A stretch of DNA of 64,000 bases, taken from positions 372,001-436,000 of the forward strand of contig NZ_VTWU01000002.1 of NCBI RefSeq assembly GCF_008727865.1. Reading direction: 5' to 3'. Within the stretch, counting starts at the first letter, position 1. Each line of letters opens with the position of its first letter. Positions 61,501-64,000 of this stretch are shown here, in pieces. This DNA comes from Hymenobacter busanensis. Its GTDB lineage: Bacteria > Bacteroidota > Bacteroidia > Cytophagales > Hymenobacteraceae. A model generated the notes under the pieces. The model was not told the DNA's origin, made no database searches, and saw nothing but the letters and a program-made list of their open reading frames with translations. The translations under genes and the position numbers were made by a program.

Positions 61501-62220
61501 ATGGCTCAGTCAAGTATAGAGTGGACCGAGATGACTTGGAACCCCACCACCGGGTGCGACAAGCTATCTGCCGGCTGCAAGTTTTGCTACGCCGAGGTGA
61601 TGACCAAGCGCCTCCAAGCAATGGGGCTGGAAAAATACTCGGCAGGCTTCCGGTCGATTCGAACCCACGAGGCTGAGCTAACGCGCCCCTATGAGTGGAT
61701 GAAGCCGAGAAAGGTATTCGTCAACTCCATGAGCGACCTGTTCCACGAGGATGTACCATTGGATTTTATCCAGCGCGTCTTCGGCACCATGAACGACTGC
61801 CCGCAGCACCAATTTCAGGTACTGACCAAACGAGCGGAACTATTGGAGCAGTACTCCCCCACTCTTAGCTGGTCGCCGAATATTTGGATGGGGGTATCCG
61901 TTGAAGACCATCGGGTTCAGTTCCGTATCGACCACTTACGCCGTTGCGGCGCGCACGTCAAGTTCTTATCCCTAGAGCCCCTGTTAGGTCCACTCCCCGA
62001 CTTAGACCTAGAAGGCATTCACTGGGTCATTGTGGGGGGCGAATCTGGGCGCAAGCCGCGCCCCATGCAGCAAGAATGGGTGGAAGACATCCGCCAGCAA
62101 TGCTTGCGGGCGGGGGTAGCTTTCTTCTTCAAGCAGTGGGGCGGCATTAACAAGAAAGCGGCAGGAAGAACCTTGAACGGCAGGACCTACGACGCGATGC
62201 CGTTGGTAGCCTGCCATTAA
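61501..62220 (+). CDS. three-Cys-motif (Gp37/Gp68-like, DUF5131) protein
   Basis: A 239-residue protein of the phage Gp37/Gp68 family (DUF5131). Its N-terminus carries CDKLSAGCKFC (Cys19, Cys26, Cys29), a Cys spacing that resembles but does not equal the CxxxCxxC of radical SAM enzymes, and a radical SAM-like TIM barrel probably follows (VFVNSMSDLFHEDV, FQVLTKRAELL, WMGVSVEDH, FLSLEPLLGP, VIVGGESG). The gene begins four bases after the tcmP stop. It ends seven bases before the end of the convergent hsdM copy 2. Confidence 0.88.
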   Translation: MAQSSIEWTEMTWNPTTGCDKLSAGCKFCYAEVMTKRLQAMGLEKYSAGFRSIRTHEAELTRPYEWMKPRKVFVNSMSDLFHEDVPLDFIQRVFGTMNDCPQHQFQVLTKRAELLEQYSPTLSWSPNIWMGVSVEDHRVQFRIDHLRRCGAHVKFLSLEPLLGPLPDLDLEGIHWVIVGGESGRKPRPMQQEWVEDIRQQCLRAGVAFFFKQWGGINKKAAGRTLNGRTYDAMPLVACH

Positions 62221-62227
62221 GATTCCT

Positions 62228-63712
62228 CTACAGCAACTCGAACTCCCCGAGCAGCTTACGAAACCGGTCTTCCGCTTGCCATGCCGCCTGTGCCGCCGTT
62301 TCGAGCTGCGTCAGTGCTTCGTCAAGGCTGGGCAACGCGTCGCCGGCAGCTTTCTCGATGTACAGTGGGATGTTCAGGTTGAAATCCTTTTGAGCAACCT
62401 CTGCTGCATCCACGAGGCGGGCATGGTGCGGCACGTCTTCGCCAGCAGCGTACCACCCGTAGATGGTATCCACGTGCTCCGACTCCAAGAAGTTCTGGGC
62501 TCTGCCCACGCGTACTTGGTTCGACGCGTCGATGAACAAGATTTTACCACGTCGTTCGGCAGGCTTCTGCGCCCGGAACACCAGCAAGCAAGCTGCCAGC
62601 GTAGTGCCGTAAAAGATATTCGCGCCCAAGCCAATTACGGCGTCCAGCTTATCCTGCTCAATCAGCGCCTGTCGGATACGCCCTTCGGCGCCCTTACGGA
62701 ACAGCGCACCGTGTGGCAATACCACCGCCATACGCCCCCGGTCGGGCTTCATGGACGAAATCATGTGCTGAACCCATGCCATATCGCCGTTTGATTTTGG
62801 CGGCACCCCAGCGAAGTTGCGTCCGAAGGGGTCGGCGCTCCATTCATCCACGCCCCATTCTTTAAGCGAGAAAGGCGGATTGGCTACCACGCAGTCGAAC
62901 TGACGGAGTTGGTCATGCTGAACGAATGCCGGGTAGCGTAAGGTGTCGCCCCGCGCAATCTGGAAGTCCTCGATGCCGTGCAGGAACAGGTTCATGCGGG
63001 CGATGGTCGAGGTGGTCAGGTTCTTCTCCTGCCCGAACATGCGCAAGGTGCGGTAGTCGCGCCCTGCTTGGCGCAGATGCTCAGTGCACTCAAGCAACAT
63101 GCCCCCCGTCCCCGCTGCCGGGTCGTATATCGATTCCCCCTCCTGTGCATCCAGAATGAGCCCGATTAGGTGCACCACCGAGCGCGGAGTGTAGAACTCG
63201 CCCGCTTTTTTGTTGGTCAGGTCGGCGAAGTGCTTGATGAGGTACTCGTAGCTCTGCCCTAGAATATCGGGCTCTACGGCGTCGTTTGAGAGGTTATACT
63301 GAGAGAAATGCTCAATCAAATTGATGAGCAAGCCATCGGGCAGCTTCTCGCGGTTGGTCCACGGCGCGTCGCCGAAGATGCCGTAGAGCTGCTTAGGGTT
63401 AGCGGACTCGATGCCTCGGAATGCCGCTTGCAGCGCCTCGCCCACATTGGTGGACACCTCGCGTACATCGCGCCAGTGGCAGCCATCGGGAATGACGAAC
63501 CGGTGCAGTTCCGCCAACGCCGCGTAATCCGCGTCTCCCTCCGATTCCGCCAGCGCCTGCGCAAACTCCTCGTCGTACACGTCGCTGATGCGCTTGAAGA
63601 ACAGCAGCGGGAAGATGTACGCCTTAAAGTCCGCTGCATCCACTGGACCTTTCAATATCCATGCGGCGTGGGATAAATGCTGTTCGAGCTGGGATAGGGA
63701 GAGCTTTTTCAT
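62228..63712 (-). CDS. hsdM: type I restriction-modification methyltransferase subunit (copy 2)
   Basis: A second complete HsdM-like adenine methyltransferase, 494 residues, with SAM-binding YDPAAGTGGMLL and catalytic NPPF (Asn278). The HsdM N-domain is intact. It has its own promoter and a palindromic operator-like site, but no hsdS or hsdR of its own in the window; they may lie past 64000 or have been lost. It is separated from the main operon by the oppositely oriented TcmP/three-Cys pair. Whether it uses the same HsdS as copy 1 is an open question. Confidence 0.93.
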   Translation of the reverse strand: MKKLSLSQLEQHLSHAAWILKGPVDAADFKAYIFPLLFFKRISDVYDEEFAQALAESEGDADYAALAELHRFVIPDGCHWRDVREVSTNVGEALQAAFRGIESANPKQLYGIFGDAPWTNREKLPDGLLINLIEHFSQYNLSNDAVEPDILGQSYEYLIKHFADLTNKKAGEFYTPRSVVHLIGLILDAQEGESIYDPAAGTGGMLLECTEHLRQAGRDYRTLRMFGQEKNLTTSTIARMNLFLHGIEDFQIARGDTLRYPAFVQHDQLRQFDCVVANPPFSLKEWGVDEWSADPFGRNFAGVPPKSNGDMAWVQHMISSMKPDRGRMAVVLPHGALFRKGAEGRIRQALIEQDKLDAVIGLGANIFYGTTLAACLLVFRAQKPAERRGKILFIDASNQVRVGRAQNFLESEHVDTIYGWYAAGEDVPHHARLVDAAEVAQKDFNLNIPLYIEKAAGDALPSLDEALTQLETAAQAAWQAEDRFRKLLGEFELL

Positions 63713-63723
63713 GCGAATAGATT

Positions 63724-63744
63724 GGTCATGCCTGACACATGACC
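63724..63744. promoter_or_regulatory. palindromic operator-like site before hsdM copy 2
   Basis: GGTCATG, seven bases, CATGACC: a perfect interrupted palindrome between the -7 box and the start codon, a typical place for a repressor site controlling a modification gene. No controller gene for it is recognised in the window. Confidence 0.5.
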
Positions 63745-63749
63745 GATTG

Positions 63750-63781
63750 CAAATGTACCCCCCTGCCCGATGGTAACCAAT
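63750..63781 (-). promoter_or_regulatory. promoter of hsdM copy 2
   Basis: On the minus strand TACATTTG (63750-63757) matches TAnnTTTG; ATTG lies 20 bases further upstream (63778-63781). The start codon is about 38 bases beyond. Confidence 0.6.
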
Positions 63782-64000
63782 GTGTATTTCTCCTTCTACC
63801 GGGCAATCAAGGCACCGTATTCTTCGTTTAGAGTGCAGCTATGAGCTTTTTAAAAATATTTTTTACCGCTACTACCCCCATTTTAAAACTTTCCGATTTC
63901 GAGACTCTATAACGCCGGATTCTGTGAGAAACCTACCCCAAACTGGGCGTGGTCACGGCTCTATTCATCAACAACTTCTTTCTCTTTCCACTCATGGCAA

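Noticed and set aside
46694-64000. An integrase or transposase gene at the island
   Set aside because: None of the reading frames shows tyrosine recombinase, serine recombinase or DDE motifs; only an excisionase-like protein is present.

Overview
The window looks like the chromosome of a Hymenobacter-like member of the Bacteroidota (Cytophagales). The evidence is high GC, type IX secretion C-terminal sorting domains on three proteins (one disrupted), a TonB-dependent/outer-membrane barrel receptor with a carboxypeptidase-like N-terminal domain, gliding-group style OmpA lipoproteins, and promoters of the Bacteroidota form (TTTG, about 19 bases, TAnnTTTG). No species call is possible from the sequence alone.

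Positions 1 to about 46,500 are ordinary core chromosome with no obvious operonic theme. In order: a small membrane protein; a family 9 glycosyltransferase; an M16 peptidase followed at once by a stand-alone SRA/YDG domain protein; an O-methyltransferase; a large outer-membrane receptor; a lytic transglycosylase with three LysM domains; a fatty acid desaturase; an FAD oxidoreductase; secreted FG-GAP/T9SS proteins; dnaE and trxA; a TonB-MORN protein; an Lrp regulator; isoaspartyl peptidase; dsbD; a CNNM/CorC transporter; a gamma carbonic anhydrase; a Fic protein; a radical SAM protein; endonuclease III; a cluster of glycine-zipper/OmpA proteins; accD; fbaB; a third OmpA lipoprotein; a disrupted T9SS protein; an MBL hydrolase; a Cys/Met PLP enzyme; a DUF2167 protein and a VTT membrane protein. 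Three non-coding places stand out: a promoter-to-terminator stretch at 24,325-24,592 that looks like an undescribed structured RNA, a 21-bp periodic array at 32,525-32,757, and several long intergenic inverted repeats.

From tRNA-Arg (46,620-46,693) to the end of the window the content changes to an accessory island: an excisionase-like helix-turn-helix protein, a compact minus-strand operon of unknown small genes, a protein whose conserved residues resemble the A, B and C motifs of family A DNA polymerases, and then a defence locus. The defence locus is a type I restriction-modification operon (hsdM, hsdS, hsdR) with a 1121-residue HSP90/sacsin-like ATPase carrying a C-terminal PD-(D/E)xK nuclease-like motif between hsdS and hsdR. 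A second hsdM lies upstream, separated by a TcmP / three-Cys radical SAM (DUF5131, Gp37/Gp68-like) pair on the opposite strand. This composite locus and the polymerase-like gene are the best candidates for undescribed biology. No integrase or far island end is visible, so the island probably continues past 64,000.
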